DNA of 64,000 bases from Fibrobacterota bacterium. GTDB lineage: Bacteria; Fibrobacterota; Chitinivibrionia; Chitinivibrionales; Chitinispirillaceae. The notes below the pieces were generated by a model. That model searched no databases, had not been told where the DNA came from, and saw only the letters and a list, made by a program, of their open reading frames with translations. Both the position numbers and the translations under genes were made by a program. Positions within the stretch are counted from its first letter, which is position 1, and each line of letters starts with the position of its first letter. Positions 52,060 to 61,791 of the stretch are shown piece by piece. Location: the NCBI GenBank assembly GCA_023436205.1, contig JAEZKC010000006.1:62001-126000 (forward strand), in the 5' to 3' direction.

Positions 52060-53565
52060 ATGAGCACACAAAAAAAGAACCGATTCGTGCGCATGACGTG
52101 TCTGCTACTCATGTTGGCTGGTTTAACATGGGCCGGTAAGAAGATCGTGGTCCCTCACGATTTCTCTACTATCCATGCAGCTCTGGGGGAGGCCGATGAG
52201 GGCGACACCGTATATGTGTCTAAAGGCGTATATTACGAAAATATCGCTCTCACCGATAATGTGGTGCTTCTGGGGCAGGATATGCTTACCACAATTATTG
52301 ATGGCGGACGTAAAGGTCCTTGTGTCCAGGGGGCTGATGGAGCGGTGATCACCGGTTTTACCATTAGAAACGGCACAACCGGAATTCTCTGCAAAAACGC
52401 AAGAACTATCATTCAGAAAAATTTGATTGTGGACAACAAGGGAACCGGTATTCATGCCCTTATCTCGCTACCTGACATAAACAACAATATCATCTATAGA
52501 AATGAATGGACGGGCATTTTCCTTGAATCAGTTAGAGGTACTCGTACATCAATTGACCATAATGTGATTCTGGAGAATGGTTACTCAGGAATTTTCGCCG
52601 CAAACAGAACAGAAGTGCTTATTCGCAATAACATACTCACAGATAATAAGCAGTATGGTGTTTTCATCGGTCCGGAAGCACGCAAAACCAGAATTATTAA
52701 TAATAATCTTTATATGAACCGCATGGCTTTCAGTGTTGATGCCAACGTTCATCAGAGCAATGTCTCCGAAGATCCCTCCTTTATGTCCCCCGGACATCCC
52801 AATTACAACTATTTTGTGCGCCCTGTATCTGTCTGTAAAGGCAAAGGGGAAAATGGCAGCGATATCGGTCTTTACCTGACTACTGCTCAGGCGACTGCGG
52901 TAGGGGAGAGCGACAGGGATGGTGACGGCATTCTGGATGATGTCGATCTTTGTCCTGATGTGGCAGAAGACATGGATGGCTTCGAGGATGAAGATGGCTG
53001 TCCTGACTATGACAACGATGGTGATGGAATTTACGATACTCAGGATCAGTGTCCCGCTGAACCGGAAGATATGGATGGTTTTCAGGATGTTGACGGGTGT
53101 CCAGACCCGGATAATGACATGGATGGCGTTCCTGATGCTTCAGACGGGTGCCCCAATCAGCCTGAGACTGTCAATGGGTTCAAAGATGATGACGGTTGTC
53201 CTGATGAGAAACCTCAGGAAATCAAGCAGACAATGATTTTGCGTGGTGTCAATTTCAAAACTGCCAGTGCAGAGTTGCTTGATGAATCCTACTACGTGCT
53301 TGATCAGGTTTATAACAGTCTGGAAGCTTTCCCTAATCTGCGTGTTGAGATCGCAGGACATACAGATAATCAGGGTAAGGCAGACTACAACATGACCCTT
53401 TCGTATGAAAGGGCAAAATCAGTAATGAACTACTTGGTTGCCCGAGGGCTTCCTCAGGAAAGAATAGTGGCCAGGGGATATGGAATGGAACGGCCCATTG
53501 CCTCTAATGATAATGCAGAGGGTCGCGCTACAAACCGAAGGGTGGAGGTAATCCCGCTGAAGTGA
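52060..53565 (+). CDS. Beta-helix / TSP3-repeat / OmpA-like outer-membrane protein
   Basis: The 501-residue protein has a signal peptide (about 1-25) and a parallel beta-helix part (about 30-270; NNIIYRNEWTGIFLES, RNNILTDNKQYGVFIG). A run of calcium-binding thrombospondin type 3 repeats follows from about residue 286 (DRDGDGILDDVDLCP, then DNDGDGIYDTQDQCP, DNDMDGVPDASDGCP). The C-terminal OmpA domain (about 390-501) has the peptidoglycan-binding residues in GHTDNQGKADYNMTLSYERA and GRATNRRVEV. OmpA domains bind diaminopimelate in peptidoglycan, so this protein would tie the surface to the cell wall. It is first in the operon and 25 nt ahead of the barrel-TPR gene. Confidence 0.9.
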   Translation: MSTQKKNRFVRMTCLLLMLAGLTWAGKKIVVPHDFSTIHAALGEADEGDTVYVSKGVYYENIALTDNVVLLGQDMLTTIIDGGRKGPCVQGADGAVITGFTIRNGTTGILCKNARTIIQKNLIVDNKGTGIHALISLPDINNNIIYRNEWTGIFLESVRGTRTSIDHNVILENGYSGIFAANRTEVLIRNNILTDNKQYGVFIGPEARKTRIINNNLYMNRMAFSVDANVHQSNVSEDPSFMSPGHPNYNYFVRPVSVCKGKGENGSDIGLYLTTAQATAVGESDRDGDGILDDVDLCPDVAEDMDGFEDEDGCPDYDNDGDGIYDTQDQCPAEPEDMDGFQDVDGCPDPDNDMDGVPDASDGCPNQPETVNGFKDDDGCPDEKPQEIKQTMILRGVNFKTASAELLDESYYVLDQVYNSLEAFPNLRVEIAGHTDNQGKADYNMTLSYERAKSVMNYLVARGLPQERIVARGYGMERPIASNDNAEGRATNRRVEVIPLK

Positions 53566-53590
53566 AAAACTTCATGGAGGACTGTTGTAA

Positions 53591-56008
53591 ATGAAAATAA
53601 AGTCTGTTACCGGTTTTTCAGTTCCGATTTTCCTGCTGGCCATGCTGTTTGCGACGTTTGGCGTAAAGAGCTATGGTGCGGAAGGTGGTAATGGTGGCGG
53701 AGGATACGATGCCCCTTACTTCCAGGCCGATTTCACCCAGGATTTAAACAGCTGGACCTCCGCTTTGATTAATCCCGCGCTCCTTTACAGGGTTAATCAG
53801 ATGCATGTGTATCTTGGTATGTATCGATGGGCCATGGACAGAGGTAATCTTGGATATCAGGATCTTGGCTTTCTCTATCCAATTCGTAGAAACCATACTG
53901 TTGGCCTCTCGGTTCTTCACGCACGTAACACGCTTGAACTCAACAAAATCGTTGGCGGAGCGCCGCTTGAAACAGGCGAGACATCATTTCAGGACTTATG
54001 GCTTATCGGTAACTACGGAATAAGACTGCGCCCATGGCTAATGCTTGGTACAAATCTGAAATTACGAACTCAGATTCAGTACGGAGTCAATGTGGTGTCG
54101 AAAATTCCCGGTATTGATTTCGGGGTTTACTTCAATCCGATGGATCACTATCGTTTCGGTGATCTTGGATTCAGCATTGCAGTTCAGGATCTTGTGCCTA
54201 CCCAGATCCCCTGGGAGCAGACGGAGATTCAACAACTGGAAAGAGATCTGGTGACCGCCTCCCGTGCCCGTATTGGCGTCAGGTACGCCGCGCTCAATGA
54301 TAATCTGGTGGCCAGTTTTGAATTTTTGCTTGACAATGCGCTCAGAGATGTATACGCAAATATGGGTTGGAAAGATTTTGAGGAGATGTTCAAGGCAGCC
54401 AAAGATTCTCTGGGATCGCTTGAGGGTGTACTGCCTATGGTTCCCCGTTATGGATTTCATGTCAAATACATGTTCATCCCTCAGATCTGGCTTAAGGGCG
54501 GCTGGACTAACAATAATATCCCTTATGTCGGTTTCAACTACAACATGGTCTATCCTCTTCCGGAGATGATCAATTACATCAATTTTGACTGCCATATTGG
54601 ATACAGTTTTCTTGAAACCAGCAATCAGCTTCGTGATGAACGTGGTCTGGCAACAATGTTTCGCCTGTCTTCCGATTTCGGGCAGACAAGAGAACAGAAA
54701 GAATCAAAGAGACTGTATGATCAGCTGGTGGTCGCACCTATGGATGCATACCAGGAAGCAATGCGGCTATATTATGCCGGCAAGTACTGGGAATCATCAT
54801 TTGCATTTGGTAAAGTCCTTACTCTTTATCCCAACTTTTACCTGAATGACAAAGCCATCTACTACATGGCTGACAGTTATAAAAAATTGTATATGAACCA
54901 AACTGCCCGCGAAGTATACAAAGATGCATTAGAGGAGTACACGACTTCAGACATGAGAGCCAAATATCTCTATGGCCTCATGAGTTTGGACTACAGAGAG
55001 GAAAATTACGACGAAGCTCTCAGAAATCACGCATTCATAACTAATCTTTACCCGGACAGCGACATTCGTCCTGATGCCGATTATCTTGCAGGTGAGATTC
55101 ATTTCATGAGAAAAAACTATAACGTTGCCGAACAACTCTTCGAAAGAATCAAACCGGGAGATCCAACCTATCTTTATGCGCAATATACACAAGCAATCAT
55201 CAACATCGAGAATAATAAAGATCAGGCGGCAATTCAGAATCTTGTGACTGTTACCACCGATACCACAAGTCAGACTCCCGATATGCTGCTGCAGAATGCC
55301 GCTAATGTAAAACTCGGTCACCTGTATTTCGAAATGGGTGATAAACTTCGTGAAGCCGTGGAGAGCTACAGCAGGGTTTCACCTAATGCAGAACAGGCAG
55401 ATGAGGCACTCTTGGGCATGGCATGGGCCTGGATAAAAGCCAATCAGCCAAATATTACACTGCAGAAGGCAGATCAGATTATCGCAAGTTATCCTCAATC
55501 TGCTCTGGTTCCCGAAGCTTATCTGCTTAAGGGATATGCGTTAATGCTCCTGAGGAAATATCCTGAAGCAGTAGGTATGCTTGAGCAGTGTCTTGCCGCT
55601 TGTGAAAAAACTTTTGTTACTGAGGAAGATGTCAAGGTCAGAAAAGTCAAATTTGATCAGGCAACTGATGATTTTGCTCCGGTTGCAGAAAAAATTAAAA
55701 AGAATGCACTGAGAAAACCCATTCAGCGCACTATCGATGAACGGACTGAGCTCTATAAGGATTACGACAAGTTTAATAAAGAAGGTCAGGATTTTTTCAG
55801 ATATAAGTTGTTGGCGAAATCCCATACTAGATTTTTCATGCGTAAGGAAGAAATCATTACTGATGCCGATTATGCGCTGGCTAAGGCTACTAATTATGCC
55901 AACAGTAGAAAAACAAGTGAAATTCTCGAGCAGAATAAGAATAAGGAAGAAAAGCTTGATGAGCAGATAGACAAGCTTAAACGTAAGCTCGAGAGCATAG
56001 AAGAGTAA
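53591..56008 (+). CDS. Outer-membrane barrel-like protein with C-terminal TPR repeats
   Basis: The 805-residue protein has a signal peptide and an N-terminal region (about 35-370) with the look of a PorV/FadL-type barrel: INPALLYRVNQMHVYLGMYR, RRNHTVGLSVLHA, WLMLGTNLKLR and FGVYFNPMDHYRFGDLGF. The C-terminal half (about 375-800) is TPR-rich (YYAGKYWESSFAFGKVLTLY, EENYDEALRNHAFITNLYPD, KNYNVAEQLFERIKPGDPTY). It ends in a charged coiled tail. I know no named family with this fusion. It lies in the operon between OmpA-like and TPR genes. Confidence 0.75.
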   Translation: MKIKSVTGFSVPIFLLAMLFATFGVKSYGAEGGNGGGGYDAPYFQADFTQDLNSWTSALINPALLYRVNQMHVYLGMYRWAMDRGNLGYQDLGFLYPIRRNHTVGLSVLHARNTLELNKIVGGAPLETGETSFQDLWLIGNYGIRLRPWLMLGTNLKLRTQIQYGVNVVSKIPGIDFGVYFNPMDHYRFGDLGFSIAVQDLVPTQIPWEQTEIQQLERDLVTASRARIGVRYAALNDNLVASFEFLLDNALRDVYANMGWKDFEEMFKAAKDSLGSLEGVLPMVPRYGFHVKYMFIPQIWLKGGWTNNNIPYVGFNYNMVYPLPEMINYINFDCHIGYSFLETSNQLRDERGLATMFRLSSDFGQTREQKESKRLYDQLVVAPMDAYQEAMRLYYAGKYWESSFAFGKVLTLYPNFYLNDKAIYYMADSYKKLYMNQTAREVYKDALEEYTTSDMRAKYLYGLMSLDYREENYDEALRNHAFITNLYPDSDIRPDADYLAGEIHFMRKNYNVAEQLFERIKPGDPTYLYAQYTQAIINIENNKDQAAIQNLVTVTTDTTSQTPDMLLQNAANVKLGHLYFEMGDKLREAVESYSRVSPNAEQADEALLGMAWAWIKANQPNITLQKADQIIASYPQSALVPEAYLLKGYALMLLRKYPEAVGMLEQCLAACEKTFVTEEDVKVRKVKFDQATDDFAPVAEKIKKNALRKPIQRTIDERTELYKDYDKFNKEGQDFFRYKLLAKSHTRFFMRKEEIITDADYALAKATNYANSRKTSEILEQNKNKEEKLDEQIDKLKRKLESIEE

Positions 56009-56046
56009 ATAAGAACTTTGAGTTTTTTGTTAAAGGAGATCTTTTA

Positions 56047-59000
56047 ATGGTTAAGAAAAAAGGGCGTGTTGATGCGGTTCTGATTGTAGTTATGGCTCTG
56101 CTGATCATTGGGCCGATATCTTCAGTTGTAAAGGCACAAACAGCTGAGGAAATCAAAGCTAGAATTGAAGCGCTTGAAAAGAAAAAGCGTGACATTGAGG
56201 CCGCAAAGAATAAAAGTGCCAACAGCTCTCGTCCAAGTGGCAAGAGCCTGGAAGAAATTATCGCCAGATATGAAAAGCTCCTTGAGAGCTGTGCTGTTAA
56301 AAAAAGTGATCGTTGCGCAGATGTGATGTTTACTCTCGGTGGTCTCTACTACGATCAGTGCAAAGATGCTTATATCAAGGCGGTTGAGGCGCATAGTGAA
56401 GCCATGGAGCAATATGAAAGGCGCGGCGGTCGTGGAAACCCCCCTCAAGCACCTGTTCCTGATTACACCAAGTCTTTGAAAATGTACTGGCAGCTAGCCA
56501 GAGAGTATCCTACTTTCCCCAAACTTCCTGAAGCATACTATCAGATGGGTAACACCTATCTAGTGCAAGGTGCTCTTGATACAACAAGGATCATCTTCCA
56601 GCAGCTTGTCTCAAAGTTCCCCAACAGCCCGCGTGCTTCCGGAGCCAATTTCCGTCTTGGCGAACTTGAATTCATGGATCATAACATGGCCGAGGCTGGT
56701 AAATATTTTGAACGTGTCAAGAAAAACGAAGTTGATATTGTTACTTGGGAAATGGTTCATTACAGAAGAGCTGAAGTGGCCTACAATATGGGTGATTTCG
56801 ACAAGGCTGTCGGGCTGTTTCACTCCTATGTCGAGGCTTGCGATGCCGGACAATATGTGAAGAGAGAGTTCCGTGAAATGGCCCTCGAGTTTATGGGTAT
56901 CTCCTTTTCCGATATGCCTGATGGAGGAGAAGAAGCTATAAAGTTTTTTAAGAAAGTGGGAAGCAAGCCCTACGAAGCACAGGTACTTTATACTGTCGGT
57001 CTGAAAAACAGATCACATGGACAGTATGATGCCGCTATTTCATCTCTGCAGACCGCTCTGAAACGTTTTCCTTTCTATAAGGATGCTCCCATTGCCCGTC
57101 AGATGCTTGTAGAGTGTTACGTCATAAAGAAAGAGTATGAAAAAGCTAATGAGGAGCGGGTTAGCCTCGTTGATGATTACGGGCCGGGTAGCCAGTGGTA
57201 TTCAAAGAACTCGACTCAGAAAGTTATTATCGATAAAGCTAATGCTGAAGTACGTCGGGCTCTTGGTGCGATTGCTATCTACTACCATTCTCTGGGACAG
57301 AGAACCAAAGATCGTAAGATGTATGAAAAAGCAAAGGCCAGATACGAAGAGTACTTCAAGAAATTTCCTGAAGATAAGTGGAGAGTCTACGAATACAAGT
57401 ACAATATTGCCGAAATCTATAACTCCATGGGTGACTGTCAGAAAGCTGCGGAAAACTATGATTACGTGGCAATGCAGGACCTTTCGACTTACCCGGCTTT
57501 CGTGAACGAAGTCGATACCCTGGGTATGGATTCTGAAGAAATGGAAAAAATCAAGGCCCAGGGAAGCGGTAACAAGTCTAATCCGGTTTCCATCTCCCAG
57601 GAAGATGCCGGTTATAACGTGATCGTGGCTCTTGATAACTGCAGAAAAAAGGAAATGGCCAAAGAAGGTCTTGATGATGAAAAGGCATACGCTCTGCCCT
57701 CCACCAAGAAGCTTCTTGAGTATACAGAGCAGTTTCAGAAGAGATTCCCCAAGAGCTCAAATGCTTCAGAAGTGCTCTATCTTGCTGGTAACATTCATTA
57801 TAGTGCAAAGTCCTATGAAAATGCTATCAGGGTTTTCAAGCAGGTCACTGATCTCTATTCTGATTCAAAAATCTATGACAAGTCACTGCGAATGCTCGCC
57901 AACAGCTATTCGAATGCAAATCAGTTCGATATGGCCATGACCACTTACAAATCTCTCATAGCGAAAACACCTGCTAACACAAATGAGTACGCGGAGGTTA
58001 TCGATCTTGCCGCAGGTGCCATGTACAAGCAGGCTGAAAATATCAAGAAAAGTGGTAATATGGCAGGAGCCGCCGATGCCTTCAAGGCGATTGCAAATCA
58101 GTACATGAACAGCAAGGTCGCCGACAGAGGATGGTTTGAGGCTGGTGTGTGCTACGAAGAGATGAAAGATCTCGACAAGGCAGCAGCAACGTTTGAGGAA
58201 TTGACTGTCAAGTTCCCCAAATCTACCATACGGGAAAATGCCTTCATTCGTGCGGCTGAAGACTATAAGAAAAACAACAAGTACGATCGCGCTGCTCAGG
58301 TGTACCTGACTGCCGCAAACAGCATTCCTAAAGCTGAGTTCGCCATCCCCAGCTTGTCATCTGCTTCTGAGGCCTATCAGAAAATCGAACAGTATGATAT
58401 GGCTGGAAAGATGTTTGAACTCATCTATGAACGGTATGCTTCCGACCCCAAAACACCTCAGGCGCTTTACAATGCGGGTCTCATCTTCGAAAAGGGAAAG
58501 CTTTATACAAATGCTATCAATGTATACGATGCACTTGCCAAGCGTTATCCTGACAACGAGTTTGCCGCGGAAGCATTTTTCTCGATCGGTCTTTGCTATG
58601 AAAAGCTGGATGATTTCGAGAAGATGGCCGGGGTATTCTATGAGTATGCTGATAAGTTTACCGGAGACAAATACAAGCAGGTTCAGGCACTTGTAAAGGC
58701 TGGTGATGCATATTTCAGCATGGATCGATTTGCAGATGCAGAAAAGAATTATCTCAAGGCGACCAAAATTTACGAGCAGTATAAGGATCAGGCAGACATC
58801 GATGTAGCCAGCATTGCCAAATCCTTCTATAAAATGGGAGATATTTACTATAAGAAGTTCCAGGGTATCAGTCTTAAGGCAAAGAATGAAAAGGAAATGA
58901 AGAACTTGGTCAAGGAAAAGACCAAGGCTCTTGAAGATCCTGCAAAGTTCTATGCAAAAGCAATCGAGGCTGGTGTTGAGGAATGGACAGTTCGCGGTAC

Positions 59001-59736
59001 CTACATGATCGGTAGAGGATTCTATGACATGGCCGACGCTGTTGCCAATCAGACTCTGTTCGGTAATCAGATGGAACAGATCGCCGGTAAGATCAGAATT
59101 CTTTCCAGCCTTGAAAAGTACTACGAAAAGGCGATGGAATATTTCTATCAGAACATTACCTGGGCAAAAACTCAGAATATCAAGGGTGAATACATTGAGA
59201 AGTCAATGGATGCTTTGATGGAAATGGCTTACTTGAAGGGTAAAATTTTCATTGAGGTGGGTTTGACTTTCAGAAACTCCCCCATACCGCCCGATCTCTC
59301 TGAAGAAGAGAAGCAGTACTATATTGAAGCTTTGGAGGAAAAATACCTTCAGAGCTTGGATGCAGCTCTTCCCAAGTTTGAAGAGGCTATCCGCATAGCA
59401 TCTGATGTGGGTATTGCAAACAGTGCCTGGATTGACAGCGTCAAGGAGAAGATCACCATGATCAATCCTTCTTCCGATATGCTTAATGTAGACATTAAAG
59501 AATGGAAACCTTCCGAGGTCGCTCCTCAACTTGATTCCGCCGGTAATGTTATTGCTCAGAAGCCCAAGGATGCGGATCTGGAGAGAAATCTCAAGCGTAT
59601 CGCCAATATCATGAACATGAATATTCCATTTGATGAAAAGATGAAGCAGCTCAACCGCATCGAGATGGAAGCTCAGAGAAACATTATTCTTGAAGAGGAA
59701 AAGATCAACGAATTGAAGGCTAAAAAAGGCAGTTAA
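56047..59736 (+). CDS. Giant TPR protein (1229 aa)
   Basis: The 1229-residue protein has an N-terminal hydrophobic segment (about 8-30, VLIVVMALLIIGPISSVVKA), then a short coiled coil (TAEEIKARIEALEKKKRDIE) and an almost continuous series of TPR/Sel1-like helical repeats (for example AIRVFKQVTDLYSDSKIYDK, AAATFEELTVKFPKSTIREN, AINVYDALAKRYPDNEFAAE). The C-terminus is Lys/Glu-rich. It is exported and probably periplasmic, as a scaffold. AAAGGAG precedes the ATG. The next gene is the TolQ/ExbB homologue, so it fits a periplasmic component of the same machine. Confidence 0.88.
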   Translation: MVKKKGRVDAVLIVVMALLIIGPISSVVKAQTAEEIKARIEALEKKKRDIEAAKNKSANSSRPSGKSLEEIIARYEKLLESCAVKKSDRCADVMFTLGGLYYDQCKDAYIKAVEAHSEAMEQYERRGGRGNPPQAPVPDYTKSLKMYWQLAREYPTFPKLPEAYYQMGNTYLVQGALDTTRIIFQQLVSKFPNSPRASGANFRLGELEFMDHNMAEAGKYFERVKKNEVDIVTWEMVHYRRAEVAYNMGDFDKAVGLFHSYVEACDAGQYVKREFREMALEFMGISFSDMPDGGEEAIKFFKKVGSKPYEAQVLYTVGLKNRSHGQYDAAISSLQTALKRFPFYKDAPIARQMLVECYVIKKEYEKANEERVSLVDDYGPGSQWYSKNSTQKVIIDKANAEVRRALGAIAIYYHSLGQRTKDRKMYEKAKARYEEYFKKFPEDKWRVYEYKYNIAEIYNSMGDCQKAAENYDYVAMQDLSTYPAFVNEVDTLGMDSEEMEKIKAQGSGNKSNPVSISQEDAGYNVIVALDNCRKKEMAKEGLDDEKAYALPSTKKLLEYTEQFQKRFPKSSNASEVLYLAGNIHYSAKSYENAIRVFKQVTDLYSDSKIYDKSLRMLANSYSNANQFDMAMTTYKSLIAKTPANTNEYAEVIDLAAGAMYKQAENIKKSGNMAGAADAFKAIANQYMNSKVADRGWFEAGVCYEEMKDLDKAAATFEELTVKFPKSTIRENAFIRAAEDYKKNNKYDRAAQVYLTAANSIPKAEFAIPSLSSASEAYQKIEQYDMAGKMFELIYERYASDPKTPQALYNAGLIFEKGKLYTNAINVYDALAKRYPDNEFAAEAFFSIGLCYEKLDDFEKMAGVFYEYADKFTGDKYKQVQALVKAGDAYFSMDRFADAEKNYLKATKIYEQYKDQADIDVASIAKSFYKMGDIYYKKFQGISLKAKNEKEMKNLVKEKTKALEDPAKFYAKAIEAGVEEWTVRGTYMIGRGFYDMADAVANQTLFGNQMEQIAGKIRILSSLEKYYEKAMEYFYQNITWAKTQNIKGEYIEKSMDALMEMAYLKGKIFIEVGLTFRNSPIPPDLSEEEKQYYIEALEEKYLQSLDAALPKFEEAIRIASDVGIANSAWIDSVKEKITMINPSSDMLNVDIKEWKPSEVAPQLDSAGNVIAQKPKDADLERNLKRIANIMNMNIPFDEKMKQLNRIEMEAQRNIILEEEKINELKAKKGS

Positions 59737-59781
59737 GCATTAGAAAACGAAAGGAGCGGAGAAAATCTTAAAAGTTTTTTA

Positions 59782-59811
59782 TTGGCTTGGAATTTTTTCT
59801 GTAACTATTTA
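59782..59811 (+). promoter_or_regulatory. Possible internal promoter before the exbB-like gene
   Basis: TTGGCT (59782-59787), an 18-nt spacer and TATTTA (59806-59811) lie in the only sizeable gap (112 nt) of the operon, 38 nt before the exbB-like ATG. The match is moderate, and the motor genes could have separate transcription from it. Confidence 0.3.
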
Positions 59812-59848
59812 CCATAACCGTACGTTTGTTTGTTGAAAGGAGTCTCAA

Positions 59849-60475
59849 ATGCAGTTTTTCAAGTTTATCATTGACGGTTTCATCTCCCCTGGAAGCTGGT
59901 CTATGTGGGCAATTCTGTTCCTCGGTTGCGGTGCTGTTGGTCTTGCTATCGAGAGAGCGTGGTATCTGTTCATTAAATGTGGAACGGGTGGTGGCTCTTT
60001 CATGAGTGGTATCTCAAAGTATCTTAAAGCCGGCGAATACGAAAAGGCAATCAAGTATGCTTCTTCACAGAGCACTCCTCTTGCCAAAGGTGTGACTGCC
60101 ATTCTGCAGAATCGTGGAAAAGGTTCCAAGGCTGTTCAGAAGTCAGTTGACGAAGTGTTCCTTACAGAAGCTCCGAAAGTATCCCGTAACCTTCCCTTCC
60201 TTCCCACTTTCGCCAACCTTGCTACTCTGGTGGGACTTCTGGGAACGATCTACGGTCTGATGATCGCCTTCGACGCTATCGCTAACGTTCCTGCAGCACA
60301 GAGAGCACAGGCGCTGGCAACCGGTATTTCCGTTGCTATGTCCTCCACACTCTGGGGTCTGGTGGTTGCTATTCCTACACTTCTCATTCATGGTCTTCTG
60401 GCTTCCAAGTCAGACAGAACTCTTGAAGAACTTGATGAGAAGACATCAAAACTGATTAACCTGGTCGAAGCCTAG
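59849..60475 (+). CDS. MotA/TolQ/ExbB proton-channel family protein
   Basis: The 208-residue inner-membrane protein has three hydrophobic helices. TM1 is near residues 17-37 (SWSMWAILFLGCGAVGLAIE), TM2 near 112-140 (LATLVGLLGTIYGLMIAF) and TM3 near 155-182 (ISVAMSSTLWGLVVAIPTLL). The Thr of GLLGTI and the Thr/Ser in the TM3 MSSTLWGL segment match the polar residues lining the TolQ/ExbB channel. A pentamer would surround a TolR/ExbD dimer. AAAGGAG precedes the ATG. Two exbD-like genes follow. Confidence 0.95.
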   Translation: MQFFKFIIDGFISPGSWSMWAILFLGCGAVGLAIERAWYLFIKCGTGGGSFMSGISKYLKAGEYEKAIKYASSQSTPLAKGVTAILQNRGKGSKAVQKSVDEVFLTEAPKVSRNLPFLPTFANLATLVGLLGTIYGLMIAFDAIANVPAAQRAQALATGISVAMSSTLWGLVVAIPTLLIHGLLASKSDRTLEELDEKTSKLINLVEA

Positions 60476-60501
60476 TCGTTTGTCCTGAGAGGAAAATAAC
60501 A

Positions 60502-61290
60502 ATGGCTAACAAAATCAAAAAACCCGCTATGGAAGTACCTGAGATGGATCTCAAGTGCTTTATGAACCTCATGGTGGTGCTTATCCCTATGCTTCTGGTG
60601 TCTGCCGAGTTCGCCAAAGTGGCGGTTATCGACATCAAGTTGCCTGAAGCTCGCGGGTCTCAAACCAAGAGTGCCGTTACCGAAGCGCCTCAGGAAGACA
60701 AGAGTAATAAACTGCTCTTGACTGCCATCATTACCGATTCGGTGGTTACTCTTGGCGCCAAGGGCGGTTTCATGCCTAGCCTTTTCTACAAGGAATTCCA
60801 TCGTTACATCACTAAAGATGACAACTTGGATACCTTGTTGGAATATGTGCCCGGCAAACAGCCTTCGCACCCCAGAACCGGTAGAGAACTTACCGTTCAT
60901 GAACGCTATGAAATCTACCTCTATACATGTGATGAGAATAGAAATATACTCAAAAGCATGTATACCAAATTCGGTGAAATGTTGACTAATGCGGACGGTA
61001 ATCCTGTGCAGACCGTAAGCCCCGGCGACACGGTATATGCTTTGACCAACCCACGCAGAAGGATCGTTGTTAGTGATGTATCGGAATTCGAGAGCAAGCC
61101 TCTTTCTGCCTACGACGAACTCCAGAACCGCCTTATGAAGGTGAAGGAGAGATATCGTGATGCTGAAGATGCGGATGACTGCATCATCGCTGCGGAAAAT
61201 CAGGTGATCTACGATAAAATCGTTCAGATCATGGATGCGGCCAGAGCTGCTGAATTTCCAAACATATCCATTGCCAAACTGAGGGGTTAA
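60502..61290 (+). CDS. ExbD/TolR-like protein with Asn at the proton-carrying position
   Basis: The 262-residue protein is longer than usual ExbD/TolR (about 140). A single TM near 18-38 (CFMNLMVVLIPMLLVSAEF) is followed by a beta-strand IDIKLPEA, as in ExbD/TolR, and a large extracytoplasmic domain. The residue in the place of the essential Asp (D22 in the neighbour at 61292, aligned without gaps) is N22 here, so this copy may not carry protons itself. GAGAGGA precedes the ATG. It lies 26 nt after the exbB-like gene and one nucleotide before the second copy. Confidence 0.88.
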   Translation: MANKIKKPAMEVPEMDLKCFMNLMVVLIPMLLVSAEFAKVAVIDIKLPEARGSQTKSAVTEAPQEDKSNKLLLTAIITDSVVTLGAKGGFMPSLFYKEFHRYITKDDNLDTLLEYVPGKQPSHPRTGRELTVHERYEIYLYTCDENRNILKSMYTKFGEMLTNADGNPVQTVSPGDTVYALTNPRRRIVVSDVSEFESKPLSAYDELQNRLMKVKERYRDAEDADDCIIAAENQVIYDKIVQIMDAARAAEFPNISIAKLRG

Positions 61291-61291
61291 A

Positions 61292-61789
61292 ATGGCACAC
61301 GGAAGATTTAGAAAAAGGAAAGTGGATGCCAGTCTGAACATTACATCCATGATGGACATGTTCACTATCATTCTGGTGTTCCTTCTCAAAAGTTTTTCGG
61401 CCGACGGTAGTCTTCTTACCAATGCCGACAACTTGGTGCTTCCCAATTCCGAATCCAAGAAAAAACCTCAGGAAGTCAACCTGCAGCTGGCAGTGACTAA
61501 TGAGATGGTTCTTGTGGATAACCAGGCGATTGTGCCTACCGAAGATGTAAGAAAAATTCCTGCTGAAGAAAACGATCCAATTATCGGAAAGCTCGATGAG
61601 AAACTCAAGGCCTGTCTTGCTCTTGAAGAGGAGATGGTGCGTTTGGGTGCTCTGAACAGCGTTCAGGGGAAGATTGTTGTTCAGGTTGATAAGAATATCG
61701 ATTTCGATGTGCTTTTCAAGATTATGAACACTTGCGGAAAGGTCGGCTACAATAACATGAATTTTGCAGTTATGGAAAGGGAAAGCTAA
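61292..61789 (+). CDS. ExbD/TolR family protein
   Basis: The 165-residue protein has a short basic cytoplasmic N-terminus (GRFRKRKVDASLNITSMM), a single TM with the conserved Asp (D22 in MMDMFTIILVFLLKSF), then a beta-rich periplasmic domain (VNLQLAVTNEMVLVDNQAIV and, near the end, KIVVQVDKNIDFDVLFKIMN). This is the classical ExbD/TolR layout. It begins one nucleotide after the first copy's stop and is followed by the TonB-like gene after 2 nt, so all are translationally linked. Confidence 0.93.
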   Translation: MAHGRFRKRKVDASLNITSMMDMFTIILVFLLKSFSADGSLLTNADNLVLPNSESKKKPQEVNLQLAVTNEMVLVDNQAIVPTEDVRKIPAEENDPIIGKLDEKLKACLALEEEMVRLGALNSVQGKIVVQVDKNIDFDVLFKIMNTCGKVGYNNMNFAVMERES

Positions 61790-61791
61790 CT

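Noticed and set aside
52915..53220. Short DNA repeats in the OmpA-like gene as a repeat element
   Set aside because: They reflect the DxDGD thrombospondin type 3 protein repeats, not a mobile or CRISPR-like repeat.
60472..61458. 328-codon minus-strand frame opposite the ExbD-like genes
   Set aside because: It covers two well-supported plus-strand genes, has no SD or family likeness and is rich in His/Phe/Arg, as usual for antisense frames. Length alone is not evidence.
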